DNA of 51,324 bases from Mesorhizobium sp. (lineage in GTDB: Bacteria; Pseudomonadota; Alphaproteobacteria; Rhizobiales; Rhizobiaceae): NCBI GenBank assembly GCA_004020545.1, contig SAQE01000046.1, positions 1 through 51,324 of the forward strand. The letters are read 5' to 3'. The notes beneath the pieces are model-generated. The model was not told where the DNA came from. It searched no databases and was given only the letters and a program-made list of their open reading frames with translations. Numbering within the stretch: position 1 is the first letter of the stretch; each line of letters starts with the position of its first letter. Positions 24,073 to 33,221 of this stretch are shown piece by piece. The position numbers were made by a program, and so were the translations under genes.

Positions 24073-25500
24073 ATGGAAAAAGCCGAAATCGGCCTGATCG
24101 GCCTTGGCACGATGGGCTCCAACCTGGCGCTCAACATCGCCGAGCACGGGCACCGCATCGCCGTCTTCAACCGCACGCCATCGCGCACCGATGCCTTCGT
24201 CGAGAGCGCCGGATCGCTGAAGGACATGGTCGTTCCCTGCTATAGCCTCGAGGAACTGGCCGCCGCGATCCGGCCGCCCCGGCCGATCATCATCATGGTG
24301 CTGGCCGGCAAGCCGGTCGACGAGCAGATCGCGGCGCTCCGTGGCGTGCTGTCTAACAACGACATCGTCATCGATGCCGGCAACGCCAATTTCCGCGACA
24401 CGATGCGGCGCTTCTCGGAGCTCTCGGGCTCCGGCCTGACCTTCATCGGCATGGGCGTGTCGGGCGGCGAGGAGGGCGCGCGTCACGGGCCGTCCATCAT
24501 GGTCGGCGGCACGGAAGACTCCTGGAAGCGTGTCGAAAAAGTGCTGACGGCGATCTCCGCCAAGTTCAAGGACGAGCCCTGTGCGGCCTGGCTCGGCACC
24601 GACGGCGCCGGGCATTTCGTCAAGACCATCCACAACGGCATCGAATATGCCGACATGCAGATGATCGCCGAGATCTACGGCATCCTGCGCGACGGCCTCG
24701 GCATGGGACCGAAGGAGATCGGAGCAGTCTTCGACGGCTGGAACAAGGGCCGGCTCAACTCCTACCTGATCGAGATCACCGCCAAGGTTCTCGCCGCCGA
24801 CGATGCCAAGACCGGCAAGCCGGTGGTCGACGTCATCCTCGACCGCGCCGGCCAGAAGGGCACTGGCAAGTGGTCGGTCATCGAGGCGCAGCAGCTCGGC
24901 ATCCCGGCGACGGCAATAGAGGCGGCGGTGGCGGCGCGCGTGCTGTCGTCGATCAAGGACGAGCGGCAGGCGGCGGAAAAGGCCTATGGCAATATCGGCG
25001 TCGAAAAGATTGCCGGCGACAAGGCGGCCCTTTTGAAGGATCTCGAGCTGGCGCTGTTCGCCGGCAAGATCGCCGCCTATGCGCAAGGCTTCGCGGTGAT
25101 GAGCGGCGCCTCAAGAGAGTTCAACTGGAACCTGCCGATGCCGACCATCGCCAAGATCTGGCGCGCCGGCTGCATCATCCGCTCGCAGATGCTGGACACG
25201 ATGGCGGAAGCCTTCGGCTCGGGCGGCGCCGCCACCAACCTCCTGATGGCGCCGGCCTTCATCGCCATGATGAAGGAAGCGCATCCGTCACTCCGACGCA
25301 TCGTGGCGCGGGCCTCCGAGGCCGGCTCGCCGGCACCGGCGCTGTCTTCGGCGCTTGCCTATTTTGACAGCTACCGCCAGGGCCGCGGCACCTCGAACCT
25401 GATCCAGGCGCAGCGCGATTTCTTCGGCGCGCACGGCTTCGAGCGCATCGGCGAGCAGGGCGCGTTCCATGGACCGTGGGGCAGTGGCGCGAGCGGGTGA
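24073..25500 (+). CDS. gnd: 6-phosphogluconate dehydrogenase (decarboxylating)
   Basis: Oxidative pentose-phosphate enzyme giving ribulose 5-phosphate, CO2 and NADPH, 475 residues. It has the nucleotide site GLIGLGTMGSNLALN, FNRTPSR, and the substrate segments GMGVSGGEEGARHGPSIM and KTIHNGIEYADMQ with the catalytic lysine. AGGGAA lies before the ATG. It is the long (about 470-residue) class. It stands alone, convergent with the TetR gene, and is not an obvious part of either sugar cluster. Confidence 0.96.
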   Translation: MEKAEIGLIGLGTMGSNLALNIAEHGHRIAVFNRTPSRTDAFVESAGSLKDMVVPCYSLEELAAAIRPPRPIIIMVLAGKPVDEQIAALRGVLSNNDIVIDAGNANFRDTMRRFSELSGSGLTFIGMGVSGGEEGARHGPSIMVGGTEDSWKRVEKVLTAISAKFKDEPCAAWLGTDGAGHFVKTIHNGIEYADMQMIAEIYGILRDGLGMGPKEIGAVFDGWNKGRLNSYLIEITAKVLAADDAKTGKPVVDVILDRAGQKGTGKWSVIEAQQLGIPATAIEAAVAARVLSSIKDERQAAEKAYGNIGVEKIAGDKAALLKDLELALFAGKIAAYAQGFAVMSGASREFNWNLPMPTIAKIWRAGCIIRSQMLDTMAEAFGSGGAATNLLMAPAFIAMMKEAHPSLRRIVARASEAGSPAPALSSALAYFDSYRQGRGTSNLIQAQRDFFGAHGFERIGEQGAFHGPWGSGASG

Positions 25501-25526
25501 GACGAGCCGCCGCTCTCGCGGAACGT

Positions 25527-26150
25527 CTATTTCAGATATCCGACCACGAGCCGAGTGGCCTCGTCGATGAGCGTTTCGGCCGCTTTATTCGACAGCTTCT
25601 CAGAGCTGTGCAACACCGCAGCATGAGCCAGCGCTTCAATCGAAGTCACGCACACGAAGGCTGCAAGTCCAAGATCGGCTGCGTGTAGCTCGTCGCTGTG
25701 GCTTTCGAGATAGCTCTTGAAGAGAGCATGGGCTTCACGATTGAAGGCTTCCACATTTTCTAGGCGTCCCGTGCGCGGAATCTGCTCGGCAAGGACACGA
25801 TGCAGCTTGGGGTCGATGCGATGCGCCTCGATCGCGACAGCGACAAGCCGGCGCACTGCCCTCTCGACCGGCTGCGAGGCGACCTCCGCGAACACCCTTC
25901 GAACGACCCGCATGATATCGTGGTTGTGACGATCGATGACTGCGGCAACGAGCGCTTCCTTGCTCGGGTAATACTGGTAAAGCGAGCCGATGCTCACACC
26001 GGCCTCTTCGGCGATCCGGTTGGTGCTGGCCCTGTCGAAACCGTCCCGGACCAAAATGCGAGCGGTCGCGTCGACAAGCGCGTCCACCGTCGCGCGGGAT
26101 CTATCCTGAGAGGCGTTCTTCCTTGGATTCGTGAGCGGCTTAGGTGCCAT
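25527..26150 (-). CDS. TetR-family transcriptional regulator
   Basis: A 207-residue repressor. The N-terminal helix-turn-helix (about 20-65) is TNRIAEEAGVSIGSLYQYYP. The rest is a helical ligand domain of no assigned class. The ATG giving MAPKPLTN is chosen over an upstream in-frame start, which would run into the operator-like dyad at 26173-26209. It is divergent from a small membrane protein, which it probably controls together with itself. Confidence 0.87.
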   Translation of the reverse strand: MAPKPLTNPRKNASQDRSRATVDALVDATARILVRDGFDRASTNRIAEEAGVSIGSLYQYYPSKEALVAAVIDRHNHDIMRVVRRVFAEVASQPVERAVRRLVAVAIEAHRIDPKLHRVLAEQIPRTGRLENVEAFNREAHALFKSYLESHSDELHAADLGLAAFVCVTSIEALAHAAVLHSSEKLSNKAAETLIDEATRLVVGYLK

Positions 26151-26172
26151 CTTTCTGTCGGTCCCAATGCGA

Positions 26173-26209
26173 GTAGACAATTGTGAGCTATCGCTCGCAT
26201 TATGTCTAC
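26173..26209. promoter_or_regulatory. Dyad between the TetR gene and the membrane-protein gene
   Basis: Outer arms GTAGAC and GTCTAC, and inner arms GTGAGC and GCTCGC (one mismatch) around TATC, form nested inverted repeats, as TetR operators often do. Confidence 0.6.
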
Positions 26210-26240
26210 CAACGCTCCCCAACGATTTGGACGGTAACAG

Positions 26241-26696
26241 ATGCTCTATGGAACTGTTTTAGGAATCCATGCGTACGCCATGTGCGCCGCTTTGCTATTG
26301 TTCGTGGCGAACGAACTTCTGCTCATTCCTGCCCGACGAGGGCAGCGAGGGCCGGCCAGATTGGCTTTCTTCGCCAGTCGTTTTGCAGGGCTTCTGGTGG
26401 GCGCCGGTGTGCTTGCCGGCATTGTCCTCGTCTTTCTTGGCGGCTGGTCCCTGTTGACGCCGTGGCTGGTGGTGTCGCTTGCGCTTGTCGCCGCCTTGAT
26501 GACGGTCGAACACAGGCTCGTACGCCCCTGGGCGACGCAGGCCCAGACAGCGCTCCGCGGCGCCATCTCTGGCAAAGAGATCAAAGCATTTGCTGGCGAC
26601 AAACGCGCGCTGATTGGACGCCTAACGATGATCATGCTCTTTGCGCTCATTGTCGCCTTGATGACTGCGAAGCCGCAACTGAACCTCTTTGCATGA
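26241..26696 (+). CDS. Small membrane protein of unknown function
   Basis: 151 residues with about four hydrophobic segments (AYAMCAALLLFVANELLLI, LLVGAGVLAGIVLVFLGG, WLVVSLALVAALM, MIMLFALIVALM). A charged region (TALRGAISGKEIKAFAGDKR) precedes the last one. No family is recognised with confidence. It is divergent from the TetR gene, with a dyad between them, so it may be the regulator's target. Confidence 0.75.
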   Translation: MLYGTVLGIHAYAMCAALLLFVANELLLIPARRGQRGPARLAFFASRFAGLLVGAGVLAGIVLVFLGGWSLLTPWLVVSLALVAALMTVEHRLVRPWATQAQTALRGAISGKEIKAFAGDKRALIGRLTMIMLFALIVALMTAKPQLNLFA

Positions 26697-26722
26697 AGAT
26701 TGCCGTCGCAGTAGGCGCAGCG

Positions 26723-27778
26723 TCATTGCCCTCCCCAATGCCGATAGGGCAGAACTTCGCTAGGCTTGCTGAGCGATTGCAGCGAGCCGGGTTCCTTGCC
26801 GCCGATCCAGCCTAGCACCGCGCGGGCGAGCTCGGAGCCGGCGAGCCGGAAATTCTCGTTGACGACGAAGAGTTCCCGCCGGAACAGGTGCAGCAGCTCC
26901 GACGACTGTTTCGACACCACGTCAACATCGCGGCCGAGTTTCAGGCCGGTGTCCTCGATGCCGGCGACCACGGCAAGGGTGGCTGCGGCGGCGCTGCTGA
27001 TGATGCCGTCGGGGCGATCGTCCCGGCGCATGAGCTGCGCGGTCCGCATCCTGATCTGCTCGATCGTGTGGTCGATGGAGACGGTGTTGAACGGCACCTC
27101 GCCGGCGCCGACTTCGCTCAGCGCATCGGCAAAGCCGTTCACCGTGTGGCCGTAATAGGTGAGGCCGACCGGCGGCGTCACCAGAGCGAGCCGGCGCCGG
27201 CCCATGCCGGCGAGATGGCGCACCGCCTCGCCGGCGAAAGCGTAATTGTCGAAGTCGTGATAGGGATGCACCAGCCCCATGTCGGTGCGGCCGTGCGTGG
27301 CGAAGGGAATGCCGCGCTCCAGCATATAGCGGGCCCGTGGATCGTCGGGCTGCGTGCGCGAAATGATGACGCCGTCGGCGGAGCCCGTCTCGACCAGGTA
27401 GCGGACCGGATCCAGAGGATCCTGCGAGCGCGAATAGGGCGTGACGATCAGGTGATAGGGCGTATCGGCGATCACTTCGGTGACGCCATAGATGATGTCG
27501 GAGACGAAGCTCATCAGCTCGTGCTCGGTGTTGAGCACCAGGCTGATGACGTTGGTCTTGCCGGTCCTCAGCCTGACGCCGGCACGGTTCGGCCGGTAGC
27601 CGATCTGCTTGGCGACGAGCTGGACGCGCCGCCTGGTCTCGGCGCCGATTTCCGGCGCGTCCTTCAGCGCGCGCGAGACGGTCGTGACGCCGAGCCCGGT
27701 CATGAAGGCAAGCGTCTTCAGCGTCGGCCGTTCCTTGGCCGACGTGTCGCCGTCCTTGTCCTTGGTTCGTCTGTCCAT
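26723..27778 (-). CDS. LacI-family transcriptional regulator of the CUT1 sugar cluster
   Basis: A 351-residue repressor. The helix-turn-helix (about 18-45) is TLKTLAFMTGLGVTTVSRAL with the hinge YRPNRAGVRLRTGKT. The remainder is a periplasmic-binding-protein-like sensor domain. It is divergent from the sugar importer. An operator of the expected LacI type (palindrome centred on CG) lies about 100 bases upstream of its start and again just before the importer gene, suggesting control of both. The sugar effector is unknown. Confidence 0.92.
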   Translation of the reverse strand: MDRRTKDKDGDTSAKERPTLKTLAFMTGLGVTTVSRALKDAPEIGAETRRRVQLVAKQIGYRPNRAGVRLRTGKTNVISLVLNTEHELMSFVSDIIYGVTEVIADTPYHLIVTPYSRSQDPLDPVRYLVETGSADGVIISRTQPDDPRARYMLERGIPFATHGRTDMGLVHPYHDFDNYAFAGEAVRHLAGMGRRRLALVTPPVGLTYYGHTVNGFADALSEVGAGEVPFNTVSIDHTIEQIRMRTAQLMRRDDRPDGIISSAAAATLAVVAGIEDTGLKLGRDVDVVSKQSSELLHLFRRELFVVNENFRLAGSELARAVLGWIGGKEPGSLQSLSKPSEVLPYRHWGGQ

Positions 27779-27877
27779 TCGTCCCGCCCATCAGGCGCAT
27801 AGCAGCCGCAGGGCCGACCGGCAATCGCGCGCGTTGACATTTGCGCGGCTTTTCAGCCCGTGACGCGGTTCAATATA

Positions 27878-27891
27878 CTGAAACGTTACAG
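27878..27891. promoter_or_regulatory. LacI-type operator 1
   Basis: CTGAAACGTTACAG, a 14-bp near-palindrome with central CG, typical of LacI/GalR operators. The identical sequence, in inverse orientation, occurs at 28133-28146. It is on the lacI side of the 386-base divergent gap. That gap also has a perfect dyad GTCAGC-GCTGAC at 27935-27946; no gene is seen in it. Confidence 0.75.
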
Positions 27892-28132
27892 ATTGCCAAT
27901 GTCCGTGATCGACCGGTTGATCGGGATGATCGCAGTCAGCGCTGACGCGATGGAGCCAAAGCCACTGGAATCACAAAGAAATCTCAATTTGCAGCGGTTT
28001 TTGGCAGCAATCGACCAAGCTTGGCGCTGTTGAACCCTCTTGAGAAGCACCATTTTGTTCGCGTCTCGAAAAAATTTTACACCGTGTTCATTCGAGGGGT
28101 TGCCTATGCCGGGCATTTGCCGTATCGAAAAT

Positions 28133-28146
28133 CTGTAACGTTTCAG
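28133..28146. promoter_or_regulatory. LacI-type operator 2
   Basis: CTGTAACGTTTCAG, the exact reverse complement of operator 1. It lies 18 bases upstream of the importer start codon and just before its ribosome-binding site, where a bound repressor would block elongation or initiation. The two centres are 255 bases apart, so looping is possible. Confidence 0.75.
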
Positions 28147-28164
28147 ATTCTGGGAGGAACCGAA

Positions 28165-29412
28165 ATGCGATATAGATTCCTGACCGCCGCGTTCGCCGCG
28201 TTCGCCGCGACGGTCGCGCTGAATTTCGCCGGGCCGGCGGCCGCGACCGACCTCGAAGTTACCCATTGGTGGACTTCGGGCGGTGAGGCGGCGGCGGTGG
28301 CGGAACTCGCCAAGGCCTTCGACGCGACCGGCAATCACTGGGTCGACGGCGCCATCGCCGGTTCCGGCGGCACGGCGCGGCCGATCATGATCAGCCGCAT
28401 CACCGGCGGCGATCCGATGGGCGCCACCCAGTTCAACCACGGCCGCCAGGCGGAAGAGCTCGTCCAGGCCGGTCTGATGCGCGACCTCACCGACATCGCG
28501 ACAAAGGGCAAGTGGACGGAGGTCGTGCGGCCGAAGAGCCTGCTCGACTCGTGCACCATCGACGGCAAGATCTATTGCGTGCCGGTCAACATCCACTCCT
28601 GGCAGTGGCTCTGGCTGTCGAACGAGGCCTTCCAGAAGGCAGGCGTGCCGATGCCGAAGGACTGGAATGAATTCGTGGCCGCCGCTCCGGCGCTGGAAAA
28701 GGCCGGTATCATCCCGCTCGCTGTCGGCGGGCAGCCCTGGCAGGCATCGGGCGCCTTCGACGTGCTGCTCGCCGCTGTCGGCGGCACCGACGCCTTCCTC
28801 AAGGTCTACAAGGAAAAGGACGCCAAGTTCGCCGGCGGCCCCGAGATCGCCAAGGTGTTCAAGGCAGCCGACGACGCCCGCAAGATGGCCAAGAACACCA
28901 ATGTGCAGGATTGGAACCAGGCGACCAACCTCGTCATCACCGGCAAGGCCGGTGGCCAGATCATGGGCGACTGGGCGCAAGGCGAGTTCCAGGTCGCCGG
29001 CAAGACCGCCGGCAAGGACTATACCTGCCTGCCCGGCCTCGGCCTGAACGAGGTCATCGCCACCGGTGGCGACGCCTTCTACTTCCCGCTGCTGAAGGAC
29101 GCCGACAAGTCCAAGGCGCAGGAGGTTCTCGCCGAGACGCTGCTCGATCCGAAGACGCAGGTCGCCTTCAACCTCAAGAAGGGCTCACTCCCGGTGCGCG
29201 GCGACGTCGACCTCAACGCGGCGAACGACTGCATGAAGAAGGGCATTGCCATCCTTGCCAAGGGCGCTGTCATCCCGTGGACGGACCAGCTGCTCTCGCA
29301 GGACAGCCAGAAGCAGAAGGAGGATCTGTTCTCCGAATTCTTCGCCAAGCCCGACATGAGCCTCGAAGAGGCGCAGAAGCGCTTCGCCGACATCATCGCT
29401 TCGGCCGACTGA
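28165..29412 (+). CDS. CUT1-family sugar ABC transporter substrate-binding protein (GtsA-like)
   Basis: Periplasmic sugar-binding lipid-free protein, 415 residues. The signal peptide starts MRYRFLTAAFAAFAATVAL and ends near GPAAATD. The mature start LEVTHWWTSGGEAAAV and the segments PVNIHSWQWLWLS and GQIMGDWAQGEF resemble the glucose/mannose-binding GtsA group of CUT1 importers. GGGAGGA lies eight bases before the ATG at 28165; the open frame upstream is rejected because it contains the operator. The substrate is probably a hexose or a glucoside (inferred). Confidence 0.92.
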   Translation: MRYRFLTAAFAAFAATVALNFAGPAAATDLEVTHWWTSGGEAAAVAELAKAFDATGNHWVDGAIAGSGGTARPIMISRITGGDPMGATQFNHGRQAEELVQAGLMRDLTDIATKGKWTEVVRPKSLLDSCTIDGKIYCVPVNIHSWQWLWLSNEAFQKAGVPMPKDWNEFVAAAPALEKAGIIPLAVGGQPWQASGAFDVLLAAVGGTDAFLKVYKEKDAKFAGGPEIAKVFKAADDARKMAKNTNVQDWNQATNLVITGKAGGQIMGDWAQGEFQVAGKTAGKDYTCLPGLGLNEVIATGGDAFYFPLLKDADKSKAQEVLAETLLDPKTQVAFNLKKGSLPVRGDVDLNAANDCMKKGIAILAKGAVIPWTDQLLSQDSQKQKEDLFSEFFAKPDMSLEEAQKRFADIIASAD

Positions 29413-29430
29413 TCGACGGCGCCCCCGCCA

Positions 29431-29463
29431 GCTCCCGGCCCCTGCCTATCCGGGGTCGGGAGC
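29431..29463 (+). other. Intra-operon hairpin after the CUT1 binding-protein gene
   Basis: GCTCCCGGCCCC and GGGGTCGGGAGC pair over 12 bp (one G-T) around a 9-base loop, 18 bases after the stop codon. It has no T-run. It holds the same position as the hairpins after phnD and after the CUT2 binding-protein gene. Confidence 0.65.
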
Positions 29464-29497
29464 GTGACGTCCTCATTGTCCCAGCCCGGCTGCCGAG

Positions 29498-30391
29498 ATG
29501 AGCAACAGCGAACGCCCCAACCAGCTTTTCCGCAATCTCAACGCCAAGGTCGCGTCGATCCCGATGATCCTGACCGCGCTGGTGGTCTTCGTCGGCGGGA
29601 CGGCCTGGACGGTGCTCTATTCCTTCACCAATTCGAAGCTGTTGCCGCGGCTGAACTTCGTCGGGGTCGACCAGTATTACCGGCTGTGGGCGACGCCGCG
29701 CTGGCTGGTCTCGATCGAGAACCTCCTGATCTACGGCATCATCTCGCTGGTGTTCTCGCTGGTGATCGGCTTCATCCTTGCGGCGCTGCTCGACCAGAAG
29801 ATCCGCTTCGAGGACACGTTCCGCACCATCTTCCTCTATCCCTTCGCGCTGTCCTTCATCGTCACCGGGCTGGTCTGGCAGTGGCTGCTCAATCCGGATT
29901 TCGGCATCCAGCGCGTGGTGCGCGATCTCGGCTGGACGAGCTTCAGCTTCGACCCGCTCTATAATTCCAGCATCGTCATCTACGGCATTTCGATCGCGGC
30001 GCTCTGGCAGGGCACCGGGCTGATCATGTGCCTGATGCTCGCCGGCCTGCGCGGCATCGACGAGGATATCTGGAAGGCGGCGCGGGTGGACGGCATTCCC
30101 ATGTGGAAGACCTATCTGTTCATCATCATCCCGATGATGCGGCCGGTGTTCATCACCACGCTGGTGATCATCGCCGCCGGCATCGTCAAGGTCTACGACC
30201 TGGTCGTCGCCCAGACCAGCGGCGGGCCGGGCATCGCCTCCGAAGTGCCGGCAAAATACGTCTACGACTACATGTTCTTCGCCCAGAATCTCGGCCAGGG
30301 CTTTGCCGCCTCGACCATGATGCTGCTTTCGGTGGTGATCGTCATCGTGCCGTGGGCCTATCTCGAATTCGGAGGCAAGAAGCGTGGCTGA
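29498..30391 (+). CDS. CUT1 sugar ABC transporter permease, first subunit
   Basis: Inner-membrane permease of the MalF type, 297 residues, with six or so hydrophobic segments and the EAA loop (DEDIWKAARVDGIPMWKTYL followed by IIIP). It pairs with the following permease. Its end overlaps the start of that gene by eight bases. Confidence 0.93.
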   Translation: MSNSERPNQLFRNLNAKVASIPMILTALVVFVGGTAWTVLYSFTNSKLLPRLNFVGVDQYYRLWATPRWLVSIENLLIYGIISLVFSLVIGFILAALLDQKIRFEDTFRTIFLYPFALSFIVTGLVWQWLLNPDFGIQRVVRDLGWTSFSFDPLYNSSIVIYGISIAALWQGTGLIMCLMLAGLRGIDEDIWKAARVDGIPMWKTYLFIIIPMMRPVFITTLVIIAAGIVKVYDLVVAQTSGGPGIASEVPAKYVYDYMFFAQNLGQGFAASTMMLLSVVIVIVPWAYLEFGGKKRG

Positions 30392-31313
30392 CGTCTCCCT
30401 CGCCACCGAAGCGGCCACCATCAGATCCGCGGCGTCCGGACCGAGCGGGCCAAAGCCGCGGCATCGGCTCTCGCGCCGCAACATCTTTCTCTACGGCACG
30501 CTCATCGTCGTGGCGCTCTATTACCTCCTACCGCTCTATGTGATGGTGGTGACCTCGCTCAAAGGCATGCCGGAGATACGCCTCGGCAACATCTTCTCGC
30601 CGCCGCTGGAGATCACCTTCGAGCCCTGGGTGAAGGCGTGGGCGACCGCCTGCACGGGGCTGAATTGTGACGGGCTTTCGCGCGGCTTCTGGAACTCGGT
30701 GCGCATCACGGTGCCGTCGGTGCTGCTGTCGATCGCGATCGCCTCGGTGAATGGCTACGCTTTGGCCAACTGGCGCTTCAAGGGCGCCGATACCTTCTTC
30801 ATCATCCTGATCGTCGGCGCCTTCATCCCCTATCAGGTGATGATCTATCCGATCGTCATCATCCTGCGCGAGATCGGCATCTACGGCACACTGACCGGCC
30901 TGGTGATCGTACATTCGATCTTCGGCATGCCGATCCTGACGCTGCTCTTCCGCAACTATTTCACGTCGATGCCGGAGGAACTGTTCCGCGCCGCGCGCGT
31001 CGACGGCGCCGGCTTCTGGGGCATCTATCTGCGCATCATGCTGCCGATGTCGCTGCCGATCTTCGTCGTCGCCATCATCCTGCAAGTGACCGGCATCTGG
31101 AACGACTTCCTGTTCGGCGTCGTCTACACCCGCCCCGACACCTATCCGATGACGGTGCAGCTCAACAATATCGTCAACTCGGTGCAAGGCGTGAAGGAAT
31201 ACAACGTCAACATGGCCGCGACCATCCTGACCGGCCTCGTGCCGCTCATCGTCTACTTCGTTTCCGGCAAGCTCTTCGTGCGCGGCATCGCCGCCGGCGC
31301 GGTGAAAGGATGA
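30384..31313 (+). CDS. CUT1 sugar ABC transporter permease, second subunit
   Basis: MalG-type permease, 309 residues, with an EAA loop (PEELFRAARVDGAGFWGIYL followed by RIMLP) and about six hydrophobic segments. The start is a GTG at 30384 with GGAGG about eight bases upstream, inside the end of the preceding gene. The stop overlaps the ATPase start (ATGA). Confidence 0.93.
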   Translation: MADVSLATEAATIRSAASGPSGPKPRHRLSRRNIFLYGTLIVVALYYLLPLYVMVVTSLKGMPEIRLGNIFSPPLEITFEPWVKAWATACTGLNCDGLSRGFWNSVRITVPSVLLSIAIASVNGYALANWRFKGADTFFIILIVGAFIPYQVMIYPIVIILREIGIYGTLTGLVIVHSIFGMPILTLLFRNYFTSMPEELFRAARVDGAGFWGIYLRIMLPMSLPIFVVAIILQVTGIWNDFLFGVVYTRPDTYPMTVQLNNIVNSVQGVKEYNVNMAATILTGLVPLIVYFVSGKLFVRGIAAGAVKG

Positions 31314-32422
31314 TGATGGCAGCAGCAATCGCCGATCCCAGCGTTTCGATCCAGGACCTGTCGCTGAATTTCGGCTCGGTCTCGGTTCTGCAGACGCTCA
31401 ATCTCGACGTCGCCGAAGGCGAGTTCATCGTGCTGCTCGGACCGTCGGGCTGCGGCAAGTCGACCTTGCTCAACTGCATCGCCGGCCTGCTCGACATTTC
31501 CGACGGCCGCATCTTCATCAAGGGCAAGAACGTCACTTGGGAAGAGCCAAAAGACCGCGGCATCGGCATGGTGTTCCAGTCCTATGCGCTCTATCCGCAG
31601 ATGACGGTGGAGAAGAACCTCTCGTTCGGGCTGCGGGTTGCCGGTGTACCGAAGGAAGAGATCGCCAAACGCATCGCGCGGGCGGCGGAGATCCTGCAAA
31701 TCGAGCCGCTGCTGCAGCGCAAGCCGTCGGCGCTTTCCGGCGGCCAGCGCCAGCGCGTGGCGATCGGGCGCGCTCTGGTGCGCGACGTCGACGTGTTCCT
31801 GTTCGATGAGCCGCTGTCCAACCTCGACGCCAAGCTGCGCTCGGAACTGCGCGTCGAGATCAAGCTGCTGCACCGCAAGCTCGAGAATACCATGATCTAC
31901 GTCACCCACGACCAGATCGAGGCGATGACGCTCGCCGACCGCATCGCCGTCATGAGGGGTGGGGTCATCCAGCAGCTCGATGCGCCGCAAACGATCTACA
32001 ACCGGCCGGTCAACCGCTTCGTCGCCGGCTTCCTCGGCTCGCCTGCGATGAATTTCCTCAAAGGGGAGTTGGAAGCGGGCGACGCTCCCGTGTTCAAGGC
32101 CGACGGCGTTTCGGTGCCGCTCGGCCGCTATCAGTTCGAAGGCGACGGCGGCCGCGCCGCCAGGCCTTGCATCTTCGGCATCAGGCCCGAGCACATTGCC
32201 TTGGGCGACGCGGCCAAGGCGATGCCGTTCAGCGCCGAGTCGACCGTCGAGATCGTCGATCCGATGGGCTCCGACACGCTGGTGTGGACGAAGCTCGGCG
32301 GCCAGATCGTCTCCTTCCGCGTCGAGGCGGACAAGACGCTGCGCAACGGCGACGCGATCCGCATCGGCTTCGATCCGGCGCGCGCCTCGCTGTTCGACGC
32401 CGAGACCGACAGCCGCCTCTAA
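31310..32422 (+). CDS. CUT1 sugar ABC transporter ATP-binding protein (UgpC/MsmK/MalK-like)
   Basis: A 370-residue ATPase. Walker A is GPSGCGKST, signature LSGGQRQRVAIGRA, Walker B VFLFDEPLSNLD, and the switch VTHDQIEAM. From about 240 a C-terminal OB-fold regulatory domain (FLGSPAMNFL, FGIRPEHI) is present, as in MalK. Three Met codons in a row or nearly so (31310, 31313, 31316) make the exact start uncertain; AAAGGA lies upstream. Confidence 0.94.
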   Translation: MMMAAAIADPSVSIQDLSLNFGSVSVLQTLNLDVAEGEFIVLLGPSGCGKSTLLNCIAGLLDISDGRIFIKGKNVTWEEPKDRGIGMVFQSYALYPQMTVEKNLSFGLRVAGVPKEEIAKRIARAAEILQIEPLLQRKPSALSGGQRQRVAIGRALVRDVDVFLFDEPLSNLDAKLRSELRVEIKLLHRKLENTMIYVTHDQIEAMTLADRIAVMRGGVIQQLDAPQTIYNRPVNRFVAGFLGSPAMNFLKGELEAGDAPVFKADGVSVPLGRYQFEGDGGRAARPCIFGIRPEHIALGDAAKAMPFSAESTVEIVDPMGSDTLVWTKLGGQIVSFRVEADKTLRNGDAIRIGFDPARASLFDAETDSRL

Positions 32423-32462
32423 CTCCCGAAGAATCATCCCCCAAGCAGAACGGACAGGACAG

Positions 32463-33209
32463 ATGAACTGGTCATTCCAACTCTACAGCGCCCGAAATTT
32501 CCAACCATGGAACGGCGTGCTGAAAATGCTCGGCGAACTCGGCTACAAGGAAGTCGAAGGTTTCGGCGGCGTCTATGACGATCCCAAGGCCTTTCGCGCC
32601 GAGCTCGACAAGAACGGGCTTGCGATGCCCACCGGGCACTTCTCGATCGACGCGCTGGAAAAGGATTTCGACGGCGTGCGCAGGATCGCCGATGCGCTCG
32701 GCGTCAAGCTGCTGATCTGCCCCTACCTGATGCCCGATGCGCGGCCGGGCGACGCCACCGGCTGGCGCGGCTTCGGCGAGCGCCTCGCCAAGGTCGGCGA
32801 GACGGCGAAGAGGGCCGGCTACGGCTTTGCCTGGCACAATCACGATTTCGAGTTCAAGGCGCTCGCCGACGGCTCGCTGCCGCAGGACCATATCCTGTCG
32901 GCCGCGCCCGATATCGGCTGGGAGATGGACGTCGCCTGGGTGGTGCGCGGCGGCGCCGATCCGCTGCCCTGGATCGAGAAGCATGGCAAGCGCATCAATG
33001 CGGTCCACGTCAAGGACATGGCGAAACCCGGCGAGGGACTGGACGAGGACGGCTGGGCCGATGTCGGCCACGGCACCATCGACTGGCCCGGCCTGATCAA
33101 GGCGTTGCGCGCCGGAAGCGCGGCGCAGTATTTCGTCATGGAACAGGATAACCCCAACGACATCGAGCGCTTTGCCCGCCGCTCGATCGCGGCAGCCAAG
33201 AGCTGGTAG
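32463..33209 (+). CDS. Sugar phosphate isomerase/epimerase-family TIM-barrel protein
   Basis: A 248-residue AP-endonuclease-2/xylose-isomerase-like barrel. FQLYSARN opens it. The metal-site residues are likely in WHNHDFEF, WEMDVAWV, INAVHVKDM and FVMEQDN. Relatives include myo-inosose dehydratases, YcjR-type 3-keto-sugar epimerases and related 3-keto-glycoside enzymes. With the next gene it resembles the YcjR-YcjS pair. The ATG has AGGAC upstream; the frame's upstream extension overlaps the ATPase gene and is rejected. Confidence 0.85.
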   Translation: MNWSFQLYSARNFQPWNGVLKMLGELGYKEVEGFGGVYDDPKAFRAELDKNGLAMPTGHFSIDALEKDFDGVRRIADALGVKLLICPYLMPDARPGDATGWRGFGERLAKVGETAKRAGYGFAWHNHDFEFKALADGSLPQDHILSAAPDIGWEMDVAWVVRGGADPLPWIEKHGKRINAVHVKDMAKPGEGLDEDGWADVGHGTIDWPGLIKALRAGSAAQYFVMEQDNPNDIERFARRSIAAAKSW

Positions 33210-33221
33210 GAGCAAATCAAA

